From Paenibacillus sp. FSL R7-0337 (GTDB taxonomy: Bacteria; Bacillota; Bacilli; Paenibacillales; Paenibacillaceae): 64,000 nucleotides of DNA. The DNA lies in contig NZ_CP150218.1 in the NCBI RefSeq assembly GCF_037969875.1, positions 2,232,001-2,296,000 of the forward strand. Direction: 5' to 3'. The notes below the pieces were generated by a model. That model saw only the letters and a list, made by a program, of their open reading frames with translations, was not told where the DNA came from and did not search any database. The translations under genes were made by a program, and so were the position numbers. Shown piece by piece: positions 57,101 to 64,000 of this stretch. How positions within the stretch are numbered: position 1 is the stretch's first letter; each line of letters opens with the position of its first letter.

Positions 57101-58299
57101 GGCTGCGAGTCCTTATGGCGCAGAATCTGCAGGCAGTAATGCTCCAGATCACTGAAGTCCACCAGCCCCCGGCCTGCCTTCTCCAGCCGGTAGCGCTCGC
57201 CGAACGCAATTACGGTCTCCGCCAGCTCCTGCATCAGCGGAGCCGCCGTATGTAGTTCATTCAGGAAGGATTCCGCCGGACGGCCGAACAGGGATTTTTG
57301 CAGCTCGAGCAGGCTCTTCTTCACCTGATCCCGGATCGCCTTCACGCTCTCCTGAAGCAGCGGATCAGTGGCATCCTTCTTGCAGGGCTTCAGCTTCCCG
57401 AAGGAGATCTCCATGAAGATATCATACAATCCGGCCCAGGGCTGCGAGTCCACCGCGTCCAGCAGGCCCTGCGCCATCTCCAGATCGGCAGCTAGATTCT
57501 CCGCATAAGGCGCCGGACCTCCTGGCTGAAGCGCGATCTCACGCCCCTGCTCCAGCTGGCTGACCGCGCCCTTCAGCGTAAGCCGGGCTTCGGCAAGAAT
57601 GCTCTGCACCCAAGGCGTATGGCTCAGAGCCTCAGCATCCGGCAGCGCAAAGTCTGCTGCGGTATCCCGCAGCCACTGCGCAGGCCAGGGATGGCTGCGC
57701 GCAAAATCATGCAGCCGCTGGATCAGCGAATGCACTGCATCATCGCTTCGTTCACCGCTGAACCAGTCTGCGAGCTGCACGAACAGGGTATCTTCCCCGT
57801 CCCCGGCAACCTCGCCGTATTTCTCCTCCAGCAGCTCTTCCAGCAGCTCCTGGCGCATCATCTCCGCCTCATGCTCATTCAGGATACGGAAGCCGGGATC
57901 AATCGGAATCATCTGGTAATACCGGCGGATTACTTCAAGGCAGAAGGAATGCAGCGTGGTAATGGAGGCTCTGCCCAGGAGAGCAAGCTGGCGGCGCAGA
58001 TATTCGTTCCCGCTCTCACTATCCTCCGCAAGCTTACGCTCCAGCGCTTCCCGGATACGCTGGCGCATCTCGGAGGCTGCAGCCTTGGTGAAGGTTGCCA
58101 CCAGCAGCCGGTCCACGCTGAAGCCAGCTTCCTCATTGCTGATCTTGCGGATAATCCGCTCGACGAGAACCGCAGTTTTGCCGGAACCGGCTGCCGCCGC
58201 CACGAGAATATCGCTGCCGCTCTCGGCAATGGCGCGCCATTGGTCGTCACTCCACAGACTGCCTTCCGGCTTCGTCTCGGGTATAGGTCTTGTGCTCAC
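54142..58299 (-). CDS. addA: ATP-dependent helicase/nuclease AddA
   Basis: 1385 residues, somewhat longer than B. subtilis AddA. UvrD-type helicase motifs include ILVAAAAGSGKTAVLVERI, FDEVLLDEYQDTN and VRIMTIHKSKGLEFPVVFL. A C-terminal RecB-like nuclease domain has GVIDCLFREKGRLILLDYKT. With AddB it resects double-strand breaks and is regulated by Chi. A low-complexity insert (about codons 735-775, SGLTPSSGDEGVQEG) lies in the middle. Its ATG overlaps the addB stop by 4 nt. Confidence 0.95.
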   Translation of the reverse strand: MSTRPIPETKPEGSLWSDDQWRAIAESGSDILVAAAAGSGKTAVLVERIIRKISNEEAGFSVDRLLVATFTKAAASEMRQRIREALERKLAEDSESGNEYLRRQLALLGRASITTLHSFCLEVIRRYYQMIPIDPGFRILNEHEAEMMRQELLEELLEEKYGEVAGDGEDTLFVQLADWFSGERSDDAVHSLIQRLHDFARSHPWPAQWLRDTAADFALPDAEALSHTPWVQSILAEARLTLKGAVSQLEQGREIALQPGGPAPYAENLAADLEMAQGLLDAVDSQPWAGLYDIFMEISFGKLKPCKKDATDPLLQESVKAIRDQVKKSLLELQKSLFGRPAESFLNELHTAAPLMQELAETVIAFGERYRLEKAGRGLVDFSDLEHYCLQILRHKDSQPGRPLPSDAAMEYRSQFDEVLLDEYQDTNSVQEEIVRLISREAPGNRFMVGDMKQSIYRFRLAEPGLFLDKYRRFSNELSYGDRSDGRAGADPGQEEQEEGLVIDLARNFRSRLEVVNAVNMVFRQIMDSNVAEISYDKRAELVYGANFPGAAEKGPDIYFAPELLLIDKGGSAPGPADEAAEGDELPLLELEAAESETAQLEARAIARRISQMTGMTGGEPLLIYDKALRIMRPVVYGDIVILLRSARVWTPLMIEELRAEGIPAYGDQNKGYFQATEVEIALSLLQIVDNPRQDIPLAGVLRSPVVNLREEELAKVRLCSRGTFYDALVAASEAGEALRDNPPDLFWESALLAGQDAGTGDTAAETAAASGLTPSSGDEGVQEGITDGTDASAALRDIPLTLQRKLKSFLDRLENWRNAARQGSLSELIWRIYRESGYLEWVGGLPGGFQRQNNLKALYDRAVQFENETSARGLFRFLVFISRLRENGGDLGVAGGSSEEAGGVRIMTIHKSKGLEFPVVFLAGMAKMFNRQDLHSPFLMHKELGFGPRFVERETRVSYPTLPYLAINRRSRLELLAEEMRVLYVGLTRPRDKMILVGTVRDLPRTVSGWAAMQGREELLLADHLLARGRSYLDWVGPALIRHPAAAILRKLAGSEGPVSTVLHGDESNWSITVTGAAELSPGAFLAGDGDQDKNEQRRVILEALHRGSAVSTPETPATAQIAERLGWTYRYTAASSIPAKTSVTELKGLLSMQEQPSYDQLEERRLPGGPDERKERGYRDSLHLQRPKFMEQRGLTPAERGTAYHTVMQHIPLDEPLDRSVLEATLERLVRLAILSREQADAVVLEEVGQFCRSELGHRLFHSVWKTREQPFSYTMPAGEAYRGLDYLDEAAAGLADERGGGDFAETVMIQGVIDCLFREKGRLILLDYKTDHIPPHGDGLAQLSDKYRFQLELYSKALLDILGEPVSEIWLYFFEGGHAVRL

Positions 58300-61200
58300 A
58301 GCTTCTCTCCTCCTTTGCGGGACAGCAGATCCCAGATCACTTCTTTGCCCGGCTTACTTAGAATGTTATAGCTATTGCCTTCCACCGTCTCATCGAACTG
58401 GCAGACGGGACGGAAGGAGCAGAAGGTGCAAGCCGTTTCCTGCTGGATGCGGTAAGGCTGTATTGCCACATCCCCCTCCGTAATGCTGGTACCGATCTCC
58501 GAGATCGTGCTGCGCACCGAGGACCGCAGCTGCCCCCACTGCTCTGGGGTAGCTACAGATGCGCTGCTGTAGAAGCTGCCGTCGCTCTTCAGCGCTACCG
58601 GAACAATAGAGGAATACCCTTTGTCGAGTGTGGTATCCATCAGCGAGACCACCTCACGGTCGGCGGTCAGCAAGCCCTTCATCTTGAAGCGCTTCATCAG
58701 CTCCTGCTCCGCCTGCTCCCGGTTCATTCCGTTGGCTGAGGTCAGGAGCGGATCATGAACGTGGAAATAGAGCGCCCCGGCAGGCAGAGCTTCCTGGCCA
58801 AGCCATTGCTCGGAATAAGTCAGCAGCACATCAAGGTACGTTAACATCTGCAGCGACAATCCATAGTAGACCTCATGCAGCTTGAGGTCCTTCTGGCTTG
58901 ATTTGTAGTCGATAACCCGCAGCAGAATCCCCTGCTCCCCTTCAGCCTTATCCACCCGGTCAATCCGCCCGACCACCTCCATGACACAGCCGTTCGGCAG
59001 TGTAATTCTCAGCGGAGGCAGCTCCTGTCCCGGGCCGAAATCCAGCTCCAGCCCGACCGGCTCGAAGCTCCCGCGCCGCGAATGCTCCCCGAGGATGACC
59101 GAAGCGCGGCCGACAATATTCTTCAGCTTGCGAGAAATATAGCCGTAGCGCTTGCTGCTCATCAGAATCTCTCCCTGTAACAGCGGAGACAGCTTGTCTA
59201 CGGTTTTCCCCGCTTCCGTGCGGCATTCCTCCGCAGTCATGCTGCCCCAGCTGCGGCCTTGCTCCTGCAGCCGCTTCGCCATCTCACTGAGGGCCGCATG
59301 AAAGAGTTGCCCGATATCCGGGGCTTGGAGCTTGTAGAGCTGGCGCTCCTTCAGCCTCAGCCCGTAGGAGGCGAAATGGGAGAAGGAGCAAGCGACAAAC
59401 CGTTCCATCCGTGACACGCTGCCGCGCAGCGTGGAACCGCCATACAGGCGCAGGCTTGTCTCCTTCTTCAGCCGTATGCCTTCATTGCGGTAGAACAGCG
59501 AGCTGAGCAACCGCTCCAGCTTCAGCTTCATGGACAGATCCGCATGGCGGTATTCCGCTGCCTGTTCACCCGCAGGCTTGTCTGCGCCCTGCTCCGCTGC
59601 AAACCAGTTATAGACCTCCCACCACATGCCGGGTATCTCTGCTCCTTGACGCCACTGGCGGAGCTGAAGCAGCAGCATGCGGAGCGTCTGCTCAGGATGG
59701 CCGATGAAGTCCATATGGACAGCGTCGTCGTCATTGCCGCTCTGCGGGAAGCCGGAGAGGAATTGTTCATCCAACATATGCGGGAACATTCCCTGCAGCT
59801 GGCGGATGACCTCCGAAGGCAGCAGCGCCTTGCCCTCATCGTCAGCCACAGCATAGCTGATCCACAGCTTCCTGCTGGCCGTCGTAAGCGCATTGTAGAT
59901 CAGGAAGCGCTCATCCAGCAGCTTCCGGGATGAGCCCGGCGCAAGCTCCATACCAGACTTCTCCAGCAGGAGGCGCTCCCCCTCGGAAAGAATTCCGTCT
60001 TCCTTGAACTGCGCCGGAACCACTCCTTCGTTGAAACCGAGCAGGAAGGCGTACTTCACCCCCGACACCCGGGTACGGTCCATCGTACCTACCAGCACCT
60101 GGTCAAGTGCGGGCGGGACGAGCCCCATCTTAAGCTCTGCCAGACCGGTCTCCAGCACCCCGGCGAACAGGCTGAATTCTATCCGTTCTTTGCCCATCAT
60201 CTCAGCAATCTGGTCCAGCAGACCCAGAACAGCGCCCCAGAGCTGGCTATGCTCCCGTGCGGCCTCCGGACGGCCTTGCTTCAGAGACTCCGCTCCCATC
60301 CCTTCAAGCTTGCGTGCCGCTTCCGTATCCTCCAGCAGCAGATATACCGCCCGGCATAGCTCCAGGCCGCTGCGGCTGGCTTTGATTCTCTTCTCAAACG
60401 CCTGCAGCGGTCCTGTAATCGCACTCCGGCAGGCTTCCATTCTGGATAGCATGGCTTCATCTACAGCCTCACTTCCCTCCAGCGACAGGCGGGGAATCCC
60501 CTTCCAGGATCGCCCGTCCGTCCAGCGGTAGCCGTGAATGCCGCAGGCCAGCACGTAATTCTCCAGCTCATCCATATGAGTGCGGGTAATGCTTCCGTCC
60601 AGCGGCAGCAGCAGCTCTGTCTTCACGCAGCGGAACACATCTTCATAACGCCAGCGGCGGCGGACGACATCCAGGGCGGAGCGGATGAATTCCACCAGCG
60701 GATGATGCAGCTCACTGAGCTTCTGGTCCAGGAAGAACGGAACGCCGAAGTCCTGAAATAACGGAGCAATCAGCGGCTCATAATCGGCCATATTGCGCAT
60801 GAATACTGCCATTTCCCCATATTTGGCTCCCGATTCTCTGGCCAGGGCCTGCATCTCCCGCAGCACGCCCTCCACCTCGGTGCGGCGTGAAGCCGCAGCC
60901 CGGATGCTGATGGCTTCCTTCACCTGTTCAGCCGATCCTGCCCAGGGATGCCGGCGCTGTAATCCGCGCTCCAGATGGGCGAGTACGGGAGCGTCCTTGA
61001 ACCTTGGGAGGACGGGCGGAGCCAGCAGCTCATCCCATACGGTAAGTCCCATCTCCTCCGCTATTCCCCGCAGCTTAATATAAGTAACCACCGCCGGATG
61101 GAACAGCTCCAGCTCATGCGGGGCAACGCCCGCCGGATAGATCCGGTCCACTGTGAGCGCAATAGTCATTGTGTCCGCGTACTGCATCAGCTCACGTAAG

Positions 61201-61856
61201 ACGACAAATTCCTGGTTGCTGAAGCCGTGGAAGCCGTCCACCCAGATCTCGGCGCCGCGGATATAGGCAGAGTCCGCAATATGCTCAGCCAGTTCGGCCA
61301 GTCTATCCTCTTCATCTATATAGAGCTGTGACATCTCCTGGTCCAGCTCGCTGAAGACGAGATGCAGATCATCCAGCTTCCCGGCCAGAATAGGGCTGCC
61401 CAGCGTGGCATCCCGCATTCTGCCGATCTGCTCCTCCAGGTCTCCGGCTCCAAGACAGCAGCGCTTAAGCTCCGTGTGCAGACTGCTTAGCCGCTCTACA
61501 AATCCCGGCCGGTCCGAGGAAGCGCCGAACAGCTTCAGCTCCTCCTTGCGTTTGCTGATAATCTTGTAGATCAGCATCTTCTTGCCTTCTTCACTGATGG
61601 GCAGACTCGCGCTGCCGCCGGTCTCCTGCTTCACCCGGTAGGCAAGCCGCGAGAAGCTGAGCGTCTGGGCGCGCAGACTTCCCTTCACGCCGCCCGCCGC
61701 CAGCAGTCCCCGTTCCGCTCCGAACGATCCCTGTTCGGGAACAAGTATAATGATCGGGGCCCCCAGCGGCTCTGCCTTCAGCCTGGAGGATACCCGCTCC
61801 CATATTGTAGTCGTCTTGCCGCTGCCCGAGCGGCCGATGATGAGGTTAACCGTCAT
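58296..61856 (-). CDS. addB: ATP-dependent nuclease subunit AddB
   Basis: 1186 residues. The N-terminal P-loop is IIGRSGSGKTTTIW. The C-terminal nuclease domain holds the 4Fe-4S ligands: one Cys in RFVACSFSHFA and three in CTFCSFRPVC, with RVIDYKSSQKDLKL as the nuclease motif. It recognises Chi and cuts the second strand. GGAAGGAG lies 9 nt before the ATG. First gene of the addBA operon. Confidence 0.95.
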   Translation of the reverse strand: MTVNLIIGRSGSGKTTTIWERVSSRLKAEPLGAPIIILVPEQGSFGAERGLLAAGGVKGSLRAQTLSFSRLAYRVKQETGGSASLPISEEGKKMLIYKIISKRKEELKLFGASSDRPGFVERLSSLHTELKRCCLGAGDLEEQIGRMRDATLGSPILAGKLDDLHLVFSELDQEMSQLYIDEEDRLAELAEHIADSAYIRGAEIWVDGFHGFSNQEFVVLRELMQYADTMTIALTVDRIYPAGVAPHELELFHPAVVTYIKLRGIAEEMGLTVWDELLAPPVLPRFKDAPVLAHLERGLQRRHPWAGSAEQVKEAISIRAAASRRTEVEGVLREMQALARESGAKYGEMAVFMRNMADYEPLIAPLFQDFGVPFFLDQKLSELHHPLVEFIRSALDVVRRRWRYEDVFRCVKTELLLPLDGSITRTHMDELENYVLACGIHGYRWTDGRSWKGIPRLSLEGSEAVDEAMLSRMEACRSAITGPLQAFEKRIKASRSGLELCRAVYLLLEDTEAARKLEGMGAESLKQGRPEAAREHSQLWGAVLGLLDQIAEMMGKERIEFSLFAGVLETGLAELKMGLVPPALDQVLVGTMDRTRVSGVKYAFLLGFNEGVVPAQFKEDGILSEGERLLLEKSGMELAPGSSRKLLDERFLIYNALTTASRKLWISYAVADDEGKALLPSEVIRQLQGMFPHMLDEQFLSGFPQSGNDDDAVHMDFIGHPEQTLRMLLLQLRQWRQGAEIPGMWWEVYNWFAAEQGADKPAGEQAAEYRHADLSMKLKLERLLSSLFYRNEGIRLKKETSLRLYGGSTLRGSVSRMERFVACSFSHFASYGLRLKERQLYKLQAPDIGQLFHAALSEMAKRLQEQGRSWGSMTAEECRTEAGKTVDKLSPLLQGEILMSSKRYGYISRKLKNIVGRASVILGEHSRRGSFEPVGLELDFGPGQELPPLRITLPNGCVMEVVGRIDRVDKAEGEQGILLRVIDYKSSQKDLKLHEVYYGLSLQMLTYLDVLLTYSEQWLGQEALPAGALYFHVHDPLLTSANGMNREQAEQELMKRFKMKGLLTADREVVSLMDTTLDKGYSSIVPVALKSDGSFYSSASVATPEQWGQLRSSVRSTISEIGTSITEGDVAIQPYRIQQETACTFCSFRPVCQFDETVEGNSYNILSKPGKEVIWDLLSRKGGEKL

Positions 61857-61983
61857 TTCAGCAGACTCCTTCCGTTGAACCCTGGCACTCTATGACACCA
61901 GAATCTATGAAACTTCTCGTCTCAATAGTATAGCATACCTCCACCACACGCTCCAGAACGTACGTTTGCCATTGTTTGCAAAA

Positions 61984-62028
61984 TAAAAGACTCTCCCGGA
62001 GCCGCGCAAACGGCGGACGGAAAAGTCT
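61984..62028 (-). terminator. Terminator of the heparinase-like gene
   Basis: On the minus strand AGACTTTTCCG pairs with CGGGAGAGTCT, with an inner GCCG/CGGC stem, followed by TTTATTTTG. Confidence 0.75.
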
Positions 62029-62072
62029 GCATAAACTCATGTAAATTAGTTTCAAGGCTAACAACTAGACCC

Positions 62073-64000
62073 TTATTCCTTCCGCTCCGTCCAGCCCAGG
62101 GTGTCCGTACCGATTACGATCGTGCCGATCGCATCACCGTATACATAGGACAGCTCGACCCGCCGCCGCTCCGCATCCACCACGCAGGTGCTCACGTGCA
62201 GCGGACCGCTGCCGTCCGCCGCATCTTCGGGCAGACACAGCGTCAGAATTCCAGCCTTGCCGGCCCAGGCCGCCCGGCCCTCTACTACCGGAATCTCCGA
62301 TTTGGAGCCGTAGACCTCCGATACCCAGCCCTGCTCCTTACTAACCGTGAACTGTTCATCCATCAGGCCGCTGGTCATCCAGCTCATATTCAGCTTCACT
62401 GTAGAGCCGGGATAGACCACGGTTACTGTAGGCTGTGCGGCTGCGACTTCGGGTTCTCTGGCTCCGGTCATTGCTTCTCCAGCCGCTCCGGCTTCGGAAG
62501 ACAGCTCCAGCACCGCCTCCGGGTGCAGATGGAACCGCTGCTCCAGCTCATGTTCGCCATCCGCCTCCAGCCAGTCGGCAATCAGCAGCAGCGGCACCTC
62601 CACGCCCAGCAGCACCCAGCGCCGGTGCATGACCGGACCGGGAAGACGGATGTATCCGTCATGCGCGGCATCAATGAAATGGTAACGGCTGTTGCTCTCC
62701 CAGCGGAAGGTGCTGGCCTTAGCAACAGGCTCGCCCCATTGCTGGGTGGAGATATACGGCGTCTGATCCAACCCGTCTACGGTGATGGTGTTGTGCGCGC
62801 GGGTACTTTTGAAATAACGGCGCCACTCCCCTTCCTCGTAGGTGTACCGGCCGGTATCCGTGAAGAGCAATTGCCCTTTCCACATCCACTCCAGATTCAG
62901 CGCATCCGCATGACCGTGCGCTCCGCCCATCTCTGCGGCATCGAAGAACAGATACTGCTGCGGGTCCCGCATCACATAATATCCGGTCTGCACAAAAGCC
63001 ACGCTGTTCACCGAAGGCGCAGACTCCGCCTGAAGCTGCACACACCGCTCATATGCCTCGGCTCCCAGCAGCCAGAGGCATTCTGCATTACCTGTGCCGC
63101 GTCCAATCAGCGCATCATCCTTCAGAATGGCACCCAGCAGTGTCAGCCGCTGCCGGCCGCTGCTGATCCAGTCGGAATCGCCGATCCCGGTGGACTGGTC
63201 ATCCGGGCGGACCAGCGCTTCGGTGAACGCGGCCATCTTGCGGAGCTGTCCGCCGTACCAGGCAGAGAACGGGTGGCCGGACAAAGCGCCCAGCAGATAA
63301 GGCGTCCCGAACATCTCGATGGCCGCATCATGATAATGGGTGGTCAGCTCAATCTGAATCCCTTCCGGTCCGACCTGATGCAAAAGGCACAGCTCCAGGC
63401 GCTCCCCGGCCAGCTGCCGCCAATACGGTGCGCACGGATGCCCGTGATGGAAGACAGCTATCATGTAGAGGCCCTGCATATGCATAATGGCATGATTGAT
63501 CTCCGTGCTACCGAGATAGCGGGTCAGGAATTCAGCATGCTCCGCAAGCCCCTCCAGCAGCTCTCCCCGGAAGCTCTCGTCCAGCAGAGGACTGTCCTCC
63601 ATATATTTGTAAGCAGAGATCCAGGACTGCACGCGCAGGCCGGTCTCCAGCAGACGCCATGGACCCGGCTTCTGGAAGAATACCGCCTCCTCATATGACG
63701 GGATCACAGGAACCGGGTTCTGCCCGCGCCAGCTGCGGAAATGCTGCATAAAGGCCGTAACGTATTCCGGCTTGCCATTCATCAGATAGGCCTTGCCCAG
63801 ATCCAGCATATGCCAGTGGCGGTTGATGCCCCAGGTGAATTCGGGGTCGTTCGTAGGATTATGCAGCCAGTCCGCCACCGGCTTGCCCAGCGGAATCCAG
63901 CGGCTCAGATCGCCGGTATAAGGAATAATGAATTCATTGTCCACGGCATGCTCAGCAATCTGAATTGTGTTCTGAGCCTCGACGGGGAATTGGCGGGCAT
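62073..64000 (-). CDS. Heparinase II/III family polysaccharide lyase-like protein (partial, 5' end outside window)
   Basis: At least 642 residues. The frame stays open past the apparent GTG at 63944 to the window edge (upstream codons read ARQFPVEAQNTIQIAEHAV), so the real start is beyond 64000. An N-terminal (alpha/alpha) toroid region contains INHAIMHMQGLYMIAVFHHG and ELTTHYHDAAIEMFGTPY. A C-terminal heparinase II/III beta-sandwich contains GGAHGHADALNLEW and FTDTGRYTYE. It should cleave an acidic polysaccharide by beta-elimination; the substrate is unknown. No signal peptide can be judged. Confidence 0.85.
   Translation of the reverse strand, partial: ARQFPVEAQNTIQIAEHAVDNEFIIPYTGDLSRWIPLGKPVADWLHNPTNDPEFTWGINRHWHMLDLGKAYLMNGKPEYVTAFMQHFRSWRGQNPVPVIPSYEEAVFFQKPGPWRLLETGLRVQSWISAYKYMEDSPLLDESFRGELLEGLAEHAEFLTRYLGSTEINHAIMHMQGLYMIAVFHHGHPCAPYWRQLAGERLELCLLHQVGPEGIQIELTTHYHDAAIEMFGTPYLLGALSGHPFSAWYGGQLRKMAAFTEALVRPDDQSTGIGDSDWISSGRQRLTLLGAILKDDALIGRGTGNAECLWLLGAEAYERCVQLQAESAPSVNSVAFVQTGYYVMRDPQQYLFFDAAEMGGAHGHADALNLEWMWKGQLLFTDTGRYTYEEGEWRRYFKSTRAHNTITVDGLDQTPYISTQQWGEPVAKASTFRWESNSRYHFIDAAHDGYIRLPGPVMHRRWVLLGVEVPLLLIADWLEADGEHELEQRFHLHPEAVLELSSEAGAAGEAMTGAREPEVAAAQPTVTVVYPGSTVKLNMSWMTSGLMDEQFTVSKEQGWVSEVYGSKSEIPVVEGRAAWAGKAGILTLCLPEDAADGSGPLHVSTCVVDAERRRVELSYVYGDAIGTIVIGTDTLGWTERKE

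Noticed and set aside
62196..63698. 500-residue plus-strand open frame
   Set aside because: Antisense shadow of the heparinase II/III-like gene, caused by GC-biased codon use; no domain is recognisable.

Overview
The window reads as a chromosomal segment of an endospore-forming member of the Bacillales, most likely Paenibacillus. It carries spore-formation genes (an RsfA-type regulator, a YhcN/YlaJ lipoprotein, yqfC/yqfD). Its gene order matches the conserved Bacillus blocks ylbO-panE, ylaG/H/J/K and rpsU-yqeY-floA-phoH-ybeY-era-recO-glyQS-dnaG-sigA-trmK. Base composition is about 50-55% GC with strong AGGAGG-type ribosome binding sites. No prophage, insertion sequence, CRISPR array, tRNA or rRNA gene was seen.

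Layout. 1-2.4 kb (minus): start of a lipoprotein, a DUF3397 membrane protein, panE and an RsfA-family regulator. 2.7-5.5 kb: a DUF2626 protein and an exported coiled-coil protein (plus), converging on an orphan solute-binding protein (minus). 5.8-12.8 kb: ylaK, ylaJ, a pyridoxamine-phosphate-oxidase-like protein, an LCP cell-wall ligase, ylaH, bipA and a LiaI/LiaF-like membrane protein. 12.9-19.2 kb: two divergent TerC paralogues, a cysteine desulfurase-thiI pair for tRNA thiolation, a lytic transglycosylase and small conserved proteins. 19.5-24.1 kb: a subtilase with an unusual N-terminal extension, and a divergent MocR regulator/aminotransferase pair. 24.2-24.6 kb: rnpB on the minus strand, with class A (ancestral) signatures.

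24.7-47.7 kb is one almost unbroken minus-strand housekeeping block. In transcription order it is rpsU, yqeY, yqeZ(nfeD), floA, a lineage-specific protein, yqfC, yqfD, phoH, pgpH, ybeY, dgkA, cdd, era, yqzL, recO, T-box-glyQ-glyS, yqxD, dnaG, sigA, a membrane protein, trmK and nif3. Many junctions overlap (ATGA or TAATG), which suggests translational coupling. Products cover translation and ribosome maturation (rpsU, ybeY, era, glyQS, trmK), replication and transcription (dnaG, sigA), c-di-AMP turnover (pgpH), membrane organisation (floA, nfeD) and sporulation (yqfC/D).

47.7-64 kb (minus): a HIT protein, then two DNA-repair operons, sbcDC and addBA, and a heparinase II/III-like gene cut by the window end.

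The genes are mostly ordinary. The least explained material is non-coding: two repeat-rich gaps flanking cdd (13 perfect CACACG hexamers, a 44-nt direct repeat with hairpins, a perfect 62-bp duplication) and a degenerate family of about 20-nt repeats found both there and in the sbcD-addA gap. No convincing new multi-gene system was found.
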